Shown here: in pieces, positions 19,783 through 30,500 of the stretch | Numbering within the stretch: the stretch's first letter is position 1 | Layout of the letters: every line of letters starts with the position of its first letter | Assembly: GCA_001970955.1 (NCBI GenBank) | Contig: MPUH01000176.1 | Span: 26,120-90,119 of the forward strand | Length of the DNA stretch: 64,000 bases | Source of the DNA: Stentor coeruleus | Taxonomy: Eukaryota > Ciliophora > Heterotrichea > Heterotrichida > Stentoridae | Reading direction: 5' to 3' | The notes under the pieces: generated by a model | The model's input: the letters and a program-made list of their open reading frames with translations, nothing else | Database searches by the model: none | What the model was told of the DNA's origin: nothing | Made by a program: the position numbers and the translations under genes

Positions 19783-20592
19783 ATGTCAGAAAATGAATGT
19801 ATTCTCTGCACAAAATGCAAAGGAATAATAGTCCCTCCAGTTTGGCAATGCGCTAACAGTCATATTTTCTGTAGCATATGTTTAGAACCCAGATGTCAAA
19901 TATGCCAATATTCTTTAATAAACCCAACAAGAAACCTAGTAATAGAAGAAGTTATAAAAAATTCAGAACAACTTCCTTGTATGTATACATCTAAAGAATG
20001 TGATTTCAAAGGAAGAATCATTGATCTTGCTCATCATGAATCAACCTGCGAATATGCGGATTTAGCAAATCAATGCATGTTACCAAACTGTGTAGAAAAA
20101 CTCAGAAAAAAAGCTATGATCCAGCATTTAATTGCAACTCACAAAGCAAATTTTACGAATAAAGTTGAGGTTATTGATAAAGGGAAATTTCAAGTTGAGG
20201 TTTTTAAGCAGATTAACTGTGAGCAGGATTGGAAAAGTTTCGAATGGAAACCTTTTGTATACAAAAGGACTGTAGGTGATGAGGAAAGACATTATTTATT
20301 AAGAATATGGAGCCAGGAGTGGGTTTTATATGCTCAAGTTATATCTTTAACACATGAAAGTGAGCCAATAAGGTATTTATTAGAAAAATCCTCTGATAAG
20401 TCAGAAGATGACAAAAGCTCCAAGTTTATCATCATAAGCCGTACAATAACTTATAAACGTTCAGCTCCAATATTTGAACATAACACAGAAATTGCTTTAA
20501 ATCGTTATGGATACAAACATTCTCGTGGGGATATCAAAGGTCTTTTACTCAAATTCAGCTTATCTAATAAAGACTTTTTCGCATTTAATTAG
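19783..20592 (+). CDS. SIAH/TRAF-like RING and zinc-finger protein (269 aa)
   Basis: The N-terminus has a RING of the SIAH type (CTKCKGIIVPP, then CANSHIFCSICLE, then CQIC; residues about 9-45). It is followed by an LxCMYTSKECDFKG segment and CEYAD...CMLPNC...HLIATHK, which match the SIAH-type zinc-finger pair. The C-terminal 120 residues resemble the beta-rich substrate-binding domain position of seven-in-absentia proteins. These are E3 ubiquitin ligases. The family match for the C-terminal domain is inferred from position only. No intron. Start chosen at the first Met, which precedes the RING by eight residues. Confidence 0.85.
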   Translation: MSENECILCTKCKGIIVPPVWQCANSHIFCSICLEPRCQICQYSLINPTRNLVIEEVIKNSEQLPCMYTSKECDFKGRIIDLAHHESTCEYADLANQCMLPNCVEKLRKKAMIQHLIATHKANFTNKVEVIDKGKFQVEVFKQINCEQDWKSFEWKPFVYKRTVGDEERHYLLRIWSQEWVLYAQVISLTHESEPIRYLLEKSSDKSEDDKSSKFIIISRTITYKRSAPIFEHNTEIALNRYGYKHSRGDIKGLLLKFSLSNKDFFAFN

Positions 20593-20738
20593 CCTAAACA
20601 GATAAACTTTACTTATAAAATATTGGATTTATATTAAAATACTTCATGATAACTGTATAGGCTAAAGGTATCTGTGAAATTTTATATCTCAAAGCATGCT
20701 TGCAAAAAAACCGATAATAAAGTTTTCGGGGAAATAAT

Positions 20739-22460
20739 ATGTCGAATCCAGACATTAATGAGATCACTGAGCTTTCACAAGCCTTGCTTTATACATTGAC
20801 CTTTGGGTTTTGCATGTACAAAACTAACAAATTCAATTATTTTGATCGAGAATGGAAACATACTAAGCTTTTTTATATATCAGTGATAGTCCAAACATTT
20901 ATCAGAATGACATCATTTTCTCTCCTAGCTTTTGCAATACCAAAAAACGACAGAGATTTATCGTACATTTCTGTAATGCGTTCTGTACCAGATACCCTTT
21001 TTTACATAAACTACTTACTTTTAGCATATCAAACTATGAATATTTTTTATCATAGTCACATCAACAACAACGTCCGAGTAACATTTTTACTACATTTTAC
21101 TCGACCTAAATTCCGTAAAGCAAGAAAAATCATATGGCTTCTTATAATAGCATGGCTTGGTACAATGGGGCTTATCTACGCTCTTCTTATAACAAACAAA
21201 ATTGAAAATGAATTCATAGACACTGGATTTACAATAGTAAATCTATTAAGTGGGACTTTTGTATTATTGTTTCTTATGTATTTACATGCGAAGTATTCAG
21301 AAACTCCTTTTAAATCCCAACAAGATAGACAAAACTTAAAAATCCTATCAGGTGTTCTTATGATATGGACTATGGGTCGATATTTTAAAGGTTTTCTCGG
21401 TATTCTGGTACTAAACCCGAAATCGATTATTGCAATTTTTATATATAAAAACTCTTCAGAAATAGGTAAGGTCATTTTTTCGATATGTCTTAGTCTGATT
21501 TCTGAGATTTTATGTTTTTATGTGGTCTTAGACCCTAGTTTTATTAATATTTTCATATACCAAGATCAGGCCAACATGAAAAAAGGGGATATTTTCAGTG
21601 AACTCAGCCCTTTAACCCCTTTAAACGAAACAGTAAATCTGAAAAGCACAATAATTGACAGCTGTGAAGTCGAAATATTAGAACCATACAAAAAACGACC
21701 TAAAGGATTCGGGGAAATCTTTACAGCAAATCTTAAAGGCAGGAAAATTCTATACAGAAAACTAAGTTTTCCACGAGTCAGTGGGTATAAATTAGAAGAT
21801 ATAAAACTTGAAATTGAAGATATGGTCCGGCAGAATTTCTCAGGACTCGTCACTTTTCATGGGGCTGTTATAGATTTACCAGAAATCAGTTTGATTATAT
21901 CAGAAATGCCGAAATCTTTATATAAGCATTTACATGAAGATAAAGCTATAATATCATTAAAAGATAAAAATACTCTTATACAAAACATATGCAGACTAGT
22001 TAAAAGATTACATGGGCTTGGGCTTTATCATGGGCATTTATCTTCACATAATATTATGCTTAAAGAAGGAAATAAACCTTTAATTTCTGATTTAGGTTTT
22101 GAGAAATTAAAAGAATATGCTGGGATTGTTCTGAATTATACTAATAAAAACTCTTGGAGTAGTCCTGAAGTACTTTTTGAAACTGGGTCTACTGTTTTAA
22201 AAGCTAAACCAAGTGATGATATATATTCGATTGGGATAATTATATGGGAAATTATTACTGGGAATATACCATTTGAGGAAGTTGATGAGAAAGATTTGAG
22301 AGAAATGGTTGTGAGTAAAGGTCTTACACCAAAAATTGCTGTTTATTTTCCTAAGGATTTAGTTAAAGTGTTGAAAATGTGCTGGGCACCGATTGAAAAA
22401 CGAGCTGGGATTGATTATGTGTATGAGAAAGTGATTAAAATGAAATTAGTGGTGGATTAG
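20739..22460 (+). CDS. Seven-TM receptor-like protein fused to a predicted pseudokinase (573 aa)
   Basis: The N-terminal half has seven hydrophobic helices (for example LFYISVIVQTFIRMTSFSLLAFAIP, KIIWLLIIAWLGTMGLIYALLI, IGKVIFSICLSLISEILCFYVV), ending near residue 275. The layout resembles the plant TOM1/THH1-type 7TM domain, a weak suggestion only. From about 315 to the end is a protein-kinase fold: LKGRKILYRKL, LVKRLHGLGLYHGHLSSHNIML, ISDLGFEKL, SWSSPEVL, DDIYSIGIIIWEIITG. Three catalytic signatures are altered: the VAIK Lys is probably Arg, HRDLKxxN is HGHLSSHN (no catalytic Asp) and DFG is DLG. A signalling scaffold, rather than an active enzyme, is inferred. Confidence 0.85.
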   Translation: MSNPDINEITELSQALLYTLTFGFCMYKTNKFNYFDREWKHTKLFYISVIVQTFIRMTSFSLLAFAIPKNDRDLSYISVMRSVPDTLFYINYLLLAYQTMNIFYHSHINNNVRVTFLLHFTRPKFRKARKIIWLLIIAWLGTMGLIYALLITNKIENEFIDTGFTIVNLLSGTFVLLFLMYLHAKYSETPFKSQQDRQNLKILSGVLMIWTMGRYFKGFLGILVLNPKSIIAIFIYKNSSEIGKVIFSICLSLISEILCFYVVLDPSFINIFIYQDQANMKKGDIFSELSPLTPLNETVNLKSTIIDSCEVEILEPYKKRPKGFGEIFTANLKGRKILYRKLSFPRVSGYKLEDIKLEIEDMVRQNFSGLVTFHGAVIDLPEISLIISEMPKSLYKHLHEDKAIISLKDKNTLIQNICRLVKRLHGLGLYHGHLSSHNIMLKEGNKPLISDLGFEKLKEYAGIVLNYTNKNSWSSPEVLFETGSTVLKAKPSDDIYSIGIIIWEIITGNIPFEEVDEKDLREMVVSKGLTPKIAVYFPKDLVKVLKMCWAPIEKRAGIDYVYEKVIKMKLVVD

Positions 22461-22670
22461 TAGTAATTAAAATGATATTTTATAGAAGAGTATAGGTTTT
22501 AGAATTTAATTTAGGTTTGAAATTAGATAGTACTGATTTTTATATGGTAAAATATATGTGATAATTAGGATTATTTATTGTTTTTAGATGCAGAATAAAG
22601 GTTTTATAATTTATTTTTGTTAAATATAAACTTATGTGTATGGCATATTAGAGGTTATATTATTAAATAA

Positions 22671-23360
22671 ATGAATTTTGAATACTTACAACAAGAGTTA
22701 GATGATAAACAAAAAGAGCTCCAAAACGTTCAAGAAAACTTTGTGGAGTTTCAGGAAATGAGTAAAACTATCGAATCAGAACTTGAAGAAGAAATCTCAG
22801 ATTTAAAAGCAGAACTCAAAAAGGTTAAGGAAGAAAACAAAAGCCTCAAAGAGCAGATTATTGATATGACTGTAAAAATTACATAGAAAAACTTTGCTAA
22901 TAAAAACTCAAAGCTAGAAAAAAGTTTTAGTAGTTTATCATATGAAAAAGAGTATCTCGAAACTAAACTAAATGGAGTTACAAAGCTGGCTAGGGAATAT
23001 GAAATTGAACTTGATAGATATAAAGATACTCTACGAGAAAAAGAGTTTGAAATAGAACAAGTAACTTCTTTTTACCATAAAACCCTAGAAGATCTTGCTA
23101 TGACATGCTCAGAACTTGATTCAATTAAAGATTCGACTTTAGAAAATATACAAAGGATGAAGTCACAAATTTCTGAATTAATCTTAGAATTAGCTATAGC
23201 CAGGAGAAAATCAAGAAGCTTATCTACAACTACAGCTATAAATGCAGTCCGACAACAAAAAACTCGTAATACTGTTTTCGCTCAAGGTCCTACTGTTGGT
23301 ATGGTTGACCATCTTATTTCAGAATTAGAATCCAAAACTTATCATATAGAATTACCTTAA
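22671..23360 (+). CDS. NudE/Nudel-like coiled-coil protein (224 aa)
   Basis: Two frames join once the 15-nt intron at 22872-22886 is removed. The N-terminal region is a continuous coiled coil resembling the NudE N-terminal domain (ENFVEFQEMSKTIESELEEEI, then EIEQV and LEDLAMTCSELD further on). The C-terminal 60 residues are polar and basic. NudE proteins link Lis1 to cytoplasmic dynein. The family call rests on the pattern and spacing of the coiled coil, with limited identity, so a generic coiled-coil protein is the alternative. Followed by a convergent copine gene. Confidence 0.65.
22872..22886 (+). other. 15-nt intron in the NudE-like gene
   Basis: GTAAAAATTACATAG. It ends in a TAG that would stop translation in frame. 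Removal joins IIDMT to KNFANKN and restores a continuous coiled coil. Confidence 0.93.
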
Positions 23361-23969
23361 ATTCTTATATATTTGTATTTTAAAGATCCTTAAATGATTG
23401 ATTATAGTGATGATTTTACTTGTAAATTCATATGATTTTATATTGGAGTATTTTAGAATTTTTATGAGGTTTCATTTTTTTTTTGAAATTTTTTGATTAT
23501 TTTATGAATTTTTTTGTTTTGAGATTGGTGTTGTTGGATGGAGTTAGGGTTTTTGATTTATGATTTGATATTTGTGTGTTAATAATTAGTTGAAAAGTTT
23601 ATATTGAAAGTTTGGCATTTTTTTGATATGATTTTTGTATTGATAAGATTTTGTTTATAAGAAATTTAGTAACTATGTTTTGTTATCATTGTTGTTATAA
23701 TGATAAAAGTATAATAAATATTATTTTCTATAGAAAATTTTATTAAACATAATATTTTTTTTTCAAGAGCTTAATATATAAAAAAATGTTTTCATGTTTC
23801 ATGAATTTAAAACATAGTTTTTAACACCCAATACTAAAATTTTCTTAATCTAATCAAAAAACCCTAAAACTCTCCAAAAATCAAAATCTCTTAAAAACCA
23901 AATTTATTACCCTATCAAAAACCTAATAAAAAAATCATCCTATGCATTAGCTTATACATAAACCCTAAC
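23361..23969. other. Spacer, 609 bp, between convergent genes
   Basis: 23361-23700 is T/G-rich and very poor in C; 23800-23969 is A/C/T-rich and very poor in G. No gene or RNA recognised. Confidence 0.5.
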
Positions 23970-25916
23970 CTACGGCCTTTCTCTATTTGTGCATTCAGGG
24001 CAAGAATTTTTATCTACACATTCAAAACAAAAATACTTACACCCACACAAAGATTCCTCCAGTTTAAAAACCAACTTGCTACAATTCAAACAAGTTGCTT
24101 CAAAACTTCTAATACTCCTCTGTCTTATCGATTTTGCCCTATACCTAGTTGGTAAACTTAAATGTTGATTATTTTCCATAAGTAAAAACGGTACTCCAAT
24201 AGTTGCAACTTCTTCAATTTTCTCTTGACTATGTCCAGCTTTTCTTAAAAAATCAATATACTCAGCTTTACATTTTGTATAATAACTACTCCTAAATTTA
24301 TGTTTATCAGGAGTAATTTTAAGTGAATTGCTTCTATTAGTCGAAATCCTTTCATTTTTTTTTAATACATTTAAAGACTTATATTTAGCATAATCCATCA
24401 TATGTTCTCTGATTTTCTCAAGAGCTAAGCCGATGTTATTATTATCAAAACTATCAAAAAATATTCTTGGCTCTATACATTTAAGTTTTCCTAGATTTTC
24501 GTATATAATAAGATCGTTAGGAATTTTGATGTTTATGAGGCTTAAAGGTAAATCTGAGATTGTAGAGAATTTTTTGATTATGTTTTCAGAGTCTATAGGG
24601 TCTCCAGAACTGATTATTATAAGTATATAGTATTTTTGGTTATCTTTAAGTTCATGTTTAACATATTTTATTGTACTTTCTATCATTTCACTATATTTTG
24701 TTATTTTTGCATGGGAAATAGAATTTAACGTGGTTTTATAATACTCTTGGAGCATAGCGTGTGTAGGGATTTCTGGTTGGAAAATATTCCCTGTTAAGGC
24801 AAAGTAATCTGATGGTTTGTCGATGTTTTGGAAAATTGCCCCTGTGCCTAGAACTGGGTAAAGAGGGTCGGGGTGGTAATGCTGGAGGATATTTTGGAGT
24901 TCTTTTATTGAGTTAAGATAAGGGTTTTCATCTAAGTCAGTATCTTTGTGTCCAGTAGGTTCTGAAAAGTCTATAGCGTATATTGGGGCTATTTCAATCC
25001 CAGAATGAATAAAATCTAAAAATGTGTTTTTCACACTACAGGAAAAAGCTACTAAAGTCAAAATCCCTGTAGGAACATCTCCTAAATATGTTTCCAATTT
25101 GAACTTTGGGTTATTGTTTAGTAAACTCAAAGTAAATCTTGCTGAACCAACCACAACATTCCCAGAATCAAAACTCACAACTTCAACCATAAGTATTTTT
25201 GATTCTACTCCTCGGCAAAACCTATTAACACTTATATCGAATTTTTCCCAATCTGTCTAAATTTTACTATATGGCTCATTTCTAGTCTCTGATTGATATA
25301 CAGGAATCATAACTTCACCACACGATCTTGATATTCTTAAATAAACATAACCTTTCGTAAATTTACTTGATGAAAACTCCCATTGCATTGTTAAAGTACT
25401 AACAGTATGTTTAAGTTCTTTTGCTTTTACTGATATCATCCCGTTTCTTTTTCCTTGAACAATCAAATCTTTAGCTACAGGTTCATTTCTTGAAGCAAGT
25501 TCGTGTAGTGTGAAAATATTAGACCCAAGAAGTATTTTATTTGTCTTTTTATTTTGCATGTCAAAAATTTCAAATTTTATCTGAAAGTCTTTATCCATAG
25601 AATAAGCTACACGTATCGGTTTACGGAAAATCGGATTTACAGTCGAGCTTAAGACTTCAGTTTCGATTTTTTTGACGAATTCATTGTTTTCTTCAATTGA
25701 TATATAAGCTACTGGGCTTAATAACTGGAACCTGTTTTCTGCAAATAAATTTGTACACTTGACTGAAAGCTCTAATATAGTAAGTTCTTCTAAATCTTTG
25801 TCTTCTTGTTTGAATAATAAATCTGAATAGTCTTTTGTATCTTCAGCAGTGTTCTGCAATGGGGTTGTCCCAATTACTAGATTTCTTACTTTATTCCCAC
25901 AAATTGAGCTTCCCAT
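23970..25916 (-). CDS. Copine with C-terminal RING (643 aa)
   Basis: After a 15-nt intron (25253-25267) is removed, two frames form one protein. Residues about 45-190 form a first C2 domain, about 190-310 a second C2 domain spanning the intron (NEPYNWEKFDISVNRFCRG), and about 330-520 the copine/vWA-like domain (FLDFIHSGIEIAPIYAIDFS). Copines are Ca2+-dependent phospholipid-binding proteins. The C-terminus adds CLNC...CGCKYFCFEC...CPEC, a RING-type zinc module. Copine-vWA plus RING recalls plant RGLG ubiquitin ligases, which lack the C2 pair. The N-terminus MGSSICGN could be N-myristoylated (Gly2), an inference. The start is the first Met. Confidence 0.9.
25253..25267 (-). other. 15-nt intron in the copine gene
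   Basis: Sense GTAAAATTTAGACAG. It carries an in-frame TAG. Removal restores the second C2 domain across the junction. Confidence 0.95.
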
Positions 25917-27270
25917 TAACTATTATGATTAGTTTTAGAATGTAAATCTTTTTTTGATATAAGAATAAAGCTTAAATTGTAATAAGTAATAAAATACGCA
26001 TAGATTAGAAATGGATGATGTGTTATTATGAATACAAAAATGCATATTTAGGCTAAAAAATATGCTTGGGTTTTAAATTGCTTATGAGAAATTTTACGCT
26101 CGTTATTAAGGATTTTATATTGGGTTTTATATATAGAAAGTTTGTCGTTTTTGCAATTTTTGGTATTTTTTTATTATTTTCAGTTTTTTGGTAAAAGGTT
26201 ATTTATAATAAGTGTTGTTTCTGAGTTTTATTTAGTATTTTTGTTTAGAGATGGATTTTTTTAAAATTTGAGTTTTTGGACTTGGTTTTAAAGTTTTTTG
26301 ATTTTTTGTTTGAATTTGATTCGGTACTTTTTAGAGAGGTTTTTAAAGTTTTTTGATTTTTTGTTTGAATTTGATTCGGTACTTTTTAGAGAGGTTTCTT
26401 GGATTTTGTGGTTTTTTATATTGGATATTATAAGAAATTTTCACATTTTTTGAGAAATTGTTGAGTTTCGGGTTGTAGTTAACTTTCGAGTTTTTGGATC
26501 TTTTTTTGATTTTTTTATATGGAATTTTCTTGTTTGAATATAGTGTTAGACATTTTATTAGATTTTTTTATGGTTTTTTCATTGATGTGCTTTTGGAGTA
26601 GTTTTTTGTAGAAGTTTGAAATGCTGAGCTTTCTGATCTTAATTGGGTAATTGGGAAATTTTCGAGTTTCAGTTTGTGCTGACTAATTCTTCTTTTAGAA
26701 GATTGAGCCTGTTTAATAATGATTTTAAGAGTTATTTAAAGTGTTTTCTGACTTAGTGATTTTTAATATATTATTTAGAATACAACGAAAATTGCACATA
26801 AACTTAATATCATAGTTTTTTTCTTTTATTTTTGCATTTTCGGGCGTTTGACCTATAAGATTTTAGACTCTCCATATGGCTATACGCGAAAATTACTATT
26901 TATATTTCGTTATAAAATTTAAACAAAAGAAAAAATCGTCATTTTTTAACCTAAATATTGGTAGAATATCTGTATTTGATCTACATAAAATCCAAAAATT
27001 TTTCCTTCAATAAACTCAAAAAAAAAAAAATCCTCCAACCTCATCAAAAATCAATAACCCCATTTACCCAACCTTATCTTCCCACTACATCTAAATCCGC
27101 TTTTTTCATAATTTTTAAAATCCATCCCTATTTCTATCAATTTCAATCATCCTGATCATAAAAACCACTCCCAACTCTACCTATCCATCTAATCACATCC
27201 TATGAAAACCCTCCATTCCATTAAAAACTTATTCAAAAACCAAAGATTTAAAAGAATATTTTAAAATATT
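25917..27270. other. Spacer, 1.35 kb, strand-asymmetric, with a 55-bp tandem duplication
   Basis: 25917-26800 is T/G-rich and C-poor; 26950-27270 is A/C-rich and G-poor. It holds the 55-bp duplicate at 26286-26395 and an AT palindrome directly after the H3 stop (27255-27270). A short frame at 26958-27155 is low-complexity and was not accepted. Confidence 0.55.
26286..26395. repeat. 55-bp perfect tandem duplication
   Basis: 26286-26340 and 26341-26395 are identical, each starting TTTTAAAGTTTTTTG and ending TAGAGAGGT. No N between them. Confidence 0.95.
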
Positions 27271-27687
27271 TTAAGCTCTCTCTCCTCTAATTCTTCTAGC
27301 TAATTGCATATCTCTCGGCATAATAGTAACTCTCTTAGCATGAATAGCACAAAGGTTTGTATCTTCAAACAATCCAACCAAATAAGCTTCAGCAGCTTCC
27401 TGTAGGGCAAGGACAGCAGAGCTCTGGAACCTTAAGTCAGTCTTATATTCCTGGGCAATTTCTCTAACCAATCTTTGGAATGGTAGTTTTCTGACAAGTA
27501 ATTCAGTGCTTTTTTGGTACTTTCTGATTTCACGTAGAGCAACAGTCCCAGGGCGGAAACGATGAGGCTTTTTAACACCTGAAGTTGTTGAAGCCTGGGT
27601 GACTTTTTTCGCTGCCTTAGTTGCCAAATGCTTTTTAGGGGTCTTTCCAGCTGGGGTCTTTCTTGCAGTTTGCTTAGTACGGGCCAT
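27271..27687 (-). CDS. H3: Histone H3 with a divergent tail (138 aa)
   Basis: The core is almost canonical ([63 protein letters not shown]). The tail is unusual: [14 protein letters not shown] keeps K4, K9 and K14 but has Thr at position 10, and the usual AARKS block around K27-S28 reads AAKKV. The region before VKKPHRF has two extra residues, giving 137 aa after Met instead of 135. Lysine 27 is present but the neighbouring phosphorylatable Ser28 is not. A compact promoter with a TATA-like element and hairpin lies just upstream. It may be a variant; one H3 gene alone cannot show this. Confidence 0.97.
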   Translation of the reverse strand: MARTKQTARKTPAGKTPKKHLATKAAKKVTQASTTSGVKKPHRFRPGTVALREIRKYQKSTELLVRKLPFQRLVREIAQEYKTDLRFQSSAVLALQEAAEAYLVGLFEDTNLCAIHAKRVTIMPRDMQLARRIRGERA

Positions 27688-27697
27688 TTATAATAAG

Positions 27698-27719
27698 AAA
27701 AACCCTTCGGGTTTTTATA
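27698..27719 (-). promoter_or_regulatory. TATA-like element overlapping a strong hairpin upstream of H3
   Basis: On the H3 sense strand TATAAAAACCC-GAA-GGGTTTTT lies about 12-32 nt before the ATG. The 8-bp stem (27698-27705 with 27709-27716) has a 3-nt loop, and TATAAAA overlaps its 5' arm. It could be a core promoter, a 5'UTR hairpin or a boundary with the upstream Sey1 gene. Confidence 0.45.
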
Positions 27720-27820
27720 CTAAAGATTTATCTACTAAAAAAGCAATCTTTAATATGATTGGACAATCAAAAAGTTGATTTTTATATGAAATTATACCAA
27801 AGTACCATAAAATCTAACTA

Positions 27821-29950
27821 TTAGAATAAGAATGGGATTCTGCTAATGGCTTGTGAAAATATCAGTTTAGGCACAGCACCAAGGCCCATTGAAAACAACA
27901 AAGCTATAACCGAACCTAAAAACATACCTGGGTAAAGGACGATTGGGCTTCTGAGAATCCAGAGAAATTCGTTCCAACCAAGTAAAAGTATTAATAAAAT
28001 TGCCCATTTTGGTAAACCTCCTCTATTGTACCCGAATTCTTTTATATGTTGTGCGTCTTTATATGCTCTTTCAGCATCACGTAAAAAGTTTTCCATTATT
28101 TTTTCATATTCATCTTCGCTTAAAAGCTCAGAATGATTTCCATCATCAGTTCTATCCCAGTCAATTGATAACATAAAGTGTCGGAATTGGTCTAAGACTG
28201 GGAGAACTCGGCTTTTACTTGTGCTAAAAACTTCTTCGTAATTTGTTGTTTTTGGGTCACGAGGAACACCTTTTTCATCTTTGTTGAATAAAATACTGAA
28301 TTTTTTCATGAGGTAGTCTTCTAAGCTTTTTGAGAATTTTTCGATTTTTGTTTTTATTGTCCTTGCACAACAGTTTCGTGAATCTACAATCATTTTGTGC
28401 ACTGTTTCAGAAGGCAAATCTGCATTTTTCAGAACGGTTTCAATACGAAGTTCAAGTGGCTGACTAACTCGAATTTGCACTTGTTTGATTTTTTCCCATA
28501 TGTTGTGGTCCATAGCTTGATCTAAGATTTTACCGATTTCTGAAGTGAACTTGCTTCCAAAAGCATTAGCATATTCTGCTAAAACAAGATCTTTTAGTTT
28601 CTCCTTCTCTTCAGAAATCCTATCATAAAGGTAATCTTCAATTTCTTTATTATATTCAGAAATGTCCCAACCGCTATTGGTAACTAAACTTCCTTCAGCA
28701 ACTACTATGAACTCATTTTTAATCTCAGTGAAAATCCCATTAACGATCTCACTAAAATTTTCTACAGCAACAGTTCTTGATAGTCTACCTAAAAACATTT
28801 CCTTAGCTTTATGTATTTGTTGACTAACCATAAACTTCATCTGTATCTGAAACAGATCTTTAGATTGATCCATCAACATATCAATAAGCTCATCTCTAGT
28901 CTTCCTATATGTATTTTCATAATACCCAGATGCATGTTCATCATAAATCACCAAAGATTTCTCATAAAGTTCAGAAAACTTCCCTGCAAGATTATCCACA
29001 ACAACCCTTCCTACCTTTTTACTAACTTCTACAACATTGTTTTGAAACTCTTTTATCGCTTCCATCTTCAATTCATTACATCGTAAATTAGCTAACATTT
29101 CCTTTTGTGATGGGATATTTAAATCTTTATCACTATGAATTGTTGACCAAATATCAGTATAATATAAAGGTACACCATCAATAGGTACATCGTTATTTTT
29201 ATATCTAAAAAGCCAATCATTTCTATTTGGATCTGAAAATTTTTCTTTTAAAACCCCAGCTTCTCTTTTAAACTCTTCTGGCTTGAAGTCTTTACTGGAA
29301 ATTGTGTGGAAATCAAATTCGAAGCAGTCAAAAACGTTACACAAGGTCAAATGACTGGGCTTTTTTATTTTTTCCCAGATTTCTTCCATAGTTTTGCTGA
29401 TTTGTTGTTTGAGTATCCCTAAATTATTGACTCCATCATTGAAGTCTCTTAAAATAAAGAGAATACGTTTTTTACCTTCTTGACCGAAGAGTTTGAGATT
29501 GACTTCAAAAATTGTTTTTAGAAGACCAACACTCGCAGCTTTGTATCTGCCGATTTCACTAGTCCACATATTAACCATTAGAACATCTGATATAGCCAAA
29601 GCAAAAAGCGCGGACATTTGTTCAAAGGCTGCACCATCGTCACCACGAATCTGACTATCTGTTCCTTCAATGTCTATGACTAGGCATTTACAAGTTAGAT
29701 TGTAAGCGAGATGTATACCTTTTGTTGTCTGGTTACGACCTTTCATTGAGTCTAGAGTATCGAAATTTGTCTCAAATAACATGTTCAGCAATGTGCTTTT
29801 ACCTGTACTTTGACATCCAATTATCGCTACAGTATGATAGTCTGTACTCTGTAATGGGGATGCTTCAAGTAAGATTTTTGCTTCGTTTCTAATTATGGAT
29901 TACGTAATATCTCCTTCAAATGTTACGATTTGCACTGAATTCATAGCCAT
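27821..29950 (-). CDS. SEY1: Sey1/RHD3 family dynamin-like GTPase (704 aa)
   Basis: With the 15-nt intron 29889-29903 removed, the N-terminus reads MAMNSVQIVTFEGDITNEAK and then the P-loop GCQSTGKSTLLNMLFET, a Sey1/RHD3 signature. DIEGTDSQIRGDD supplies the switch/G3 region and ILFILRDFND the G4-like region. A long helical bundle follows, and the C-terminus has two closely spaced hydrophobic helices (WAILLILLLGWNEFLWIL and the following segment) that form the ER membrane hairpin. Members fuse ER tubules. The length is slightly below the usual 770-850 aa. Upstream of the intron another Met at codon 3 is possible as the start. Confidence 0.93.
29889..29903 (-). other. 15-nt intron near the 5' end of the Sey1-like gene
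   Basis: Sense GTAATCCATAATTAG. It introduces a stop if retained. Removal connects the start codon to the P-loop. Confidence 0.95.
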
Positions 29951-30144
29951 TTATTATATCTTTGCCTTGAAGCTTGAGCGGGCTGATGTCAGATTTACCT
30001 TTTTTTTACTATAAAAGTGCGTGTTAGGGTATTGTTGAGTGTATGTGGGAATTGATATGAATATGGGTATAGGTTTGATGTTATGATTAGAAGATGGGTT
30101 AGTATTTTTATGAGTTTTTGGATGAGGCTCAGAGTTTTTATATG

Positions 30145-30264
30145 GAATTTGGAGAATTTTTAATGTATAAAGCGAGTATTAGCATAGGGTTGTTGGGGAA
30201 AAAGNAGAATTTGGAGAATTTTTAATGGATAAAGCGAGTATTAGCATAGGGTTGTTGGGAAAAA
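30145..30264. repeat. About 60-bp duplicate flanking an N
   Basis: The segment starting GAATTTGGAGAATTTTTAAT occurs before (to 30204) and after (from 30206) the N at 30205, with two small differences (GTATAA/GGATAA and the length of the G/A run). Probable unmerged contig overlap. Confidence 0.85.
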
Positions 30265-30323
30265 AGATTTTACTTGAAGATATGGTTAATGACTTGAGAA
30301 ATAAAATGCTGTTGGAAGATTAT

Positions 30324-30500
30324 AGAAGAAAATAAGAGGTATTGGATAAGAAAATAGGTGTTTATGGATGATTATAATGAAAACTAAGGTTTTTTTGTAG
30401 AGTATTATATTNAGAAGAAAATAAGAGGTATTGGATAAGAAAATAGGTGTTTATGGATGATTATAATGAAAACTAAGGTTTTTTTGTAGAGTATTATATT
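30324..30500. repeat. 88-bp identical duplicate flanking an N
   Basis: 30324-30411 equals 30413-30500 with a single N at 30412. Probable unmerged contig overlap. Confidence 0.92.

Noticed and set aside
13050-23970. CCCTAAC-like strings as internal telomere repeats
   Set aside because: Isolated single occurrences in A/C-rich flanks, not arrays; expected by composition.
26958-27155. 65-aa frame in the H3-copine spacer
   Set aside because: Encoded by an A/C-rich, G-poor spacer; Lys/Pro/Ser-rich low-complexity translation.
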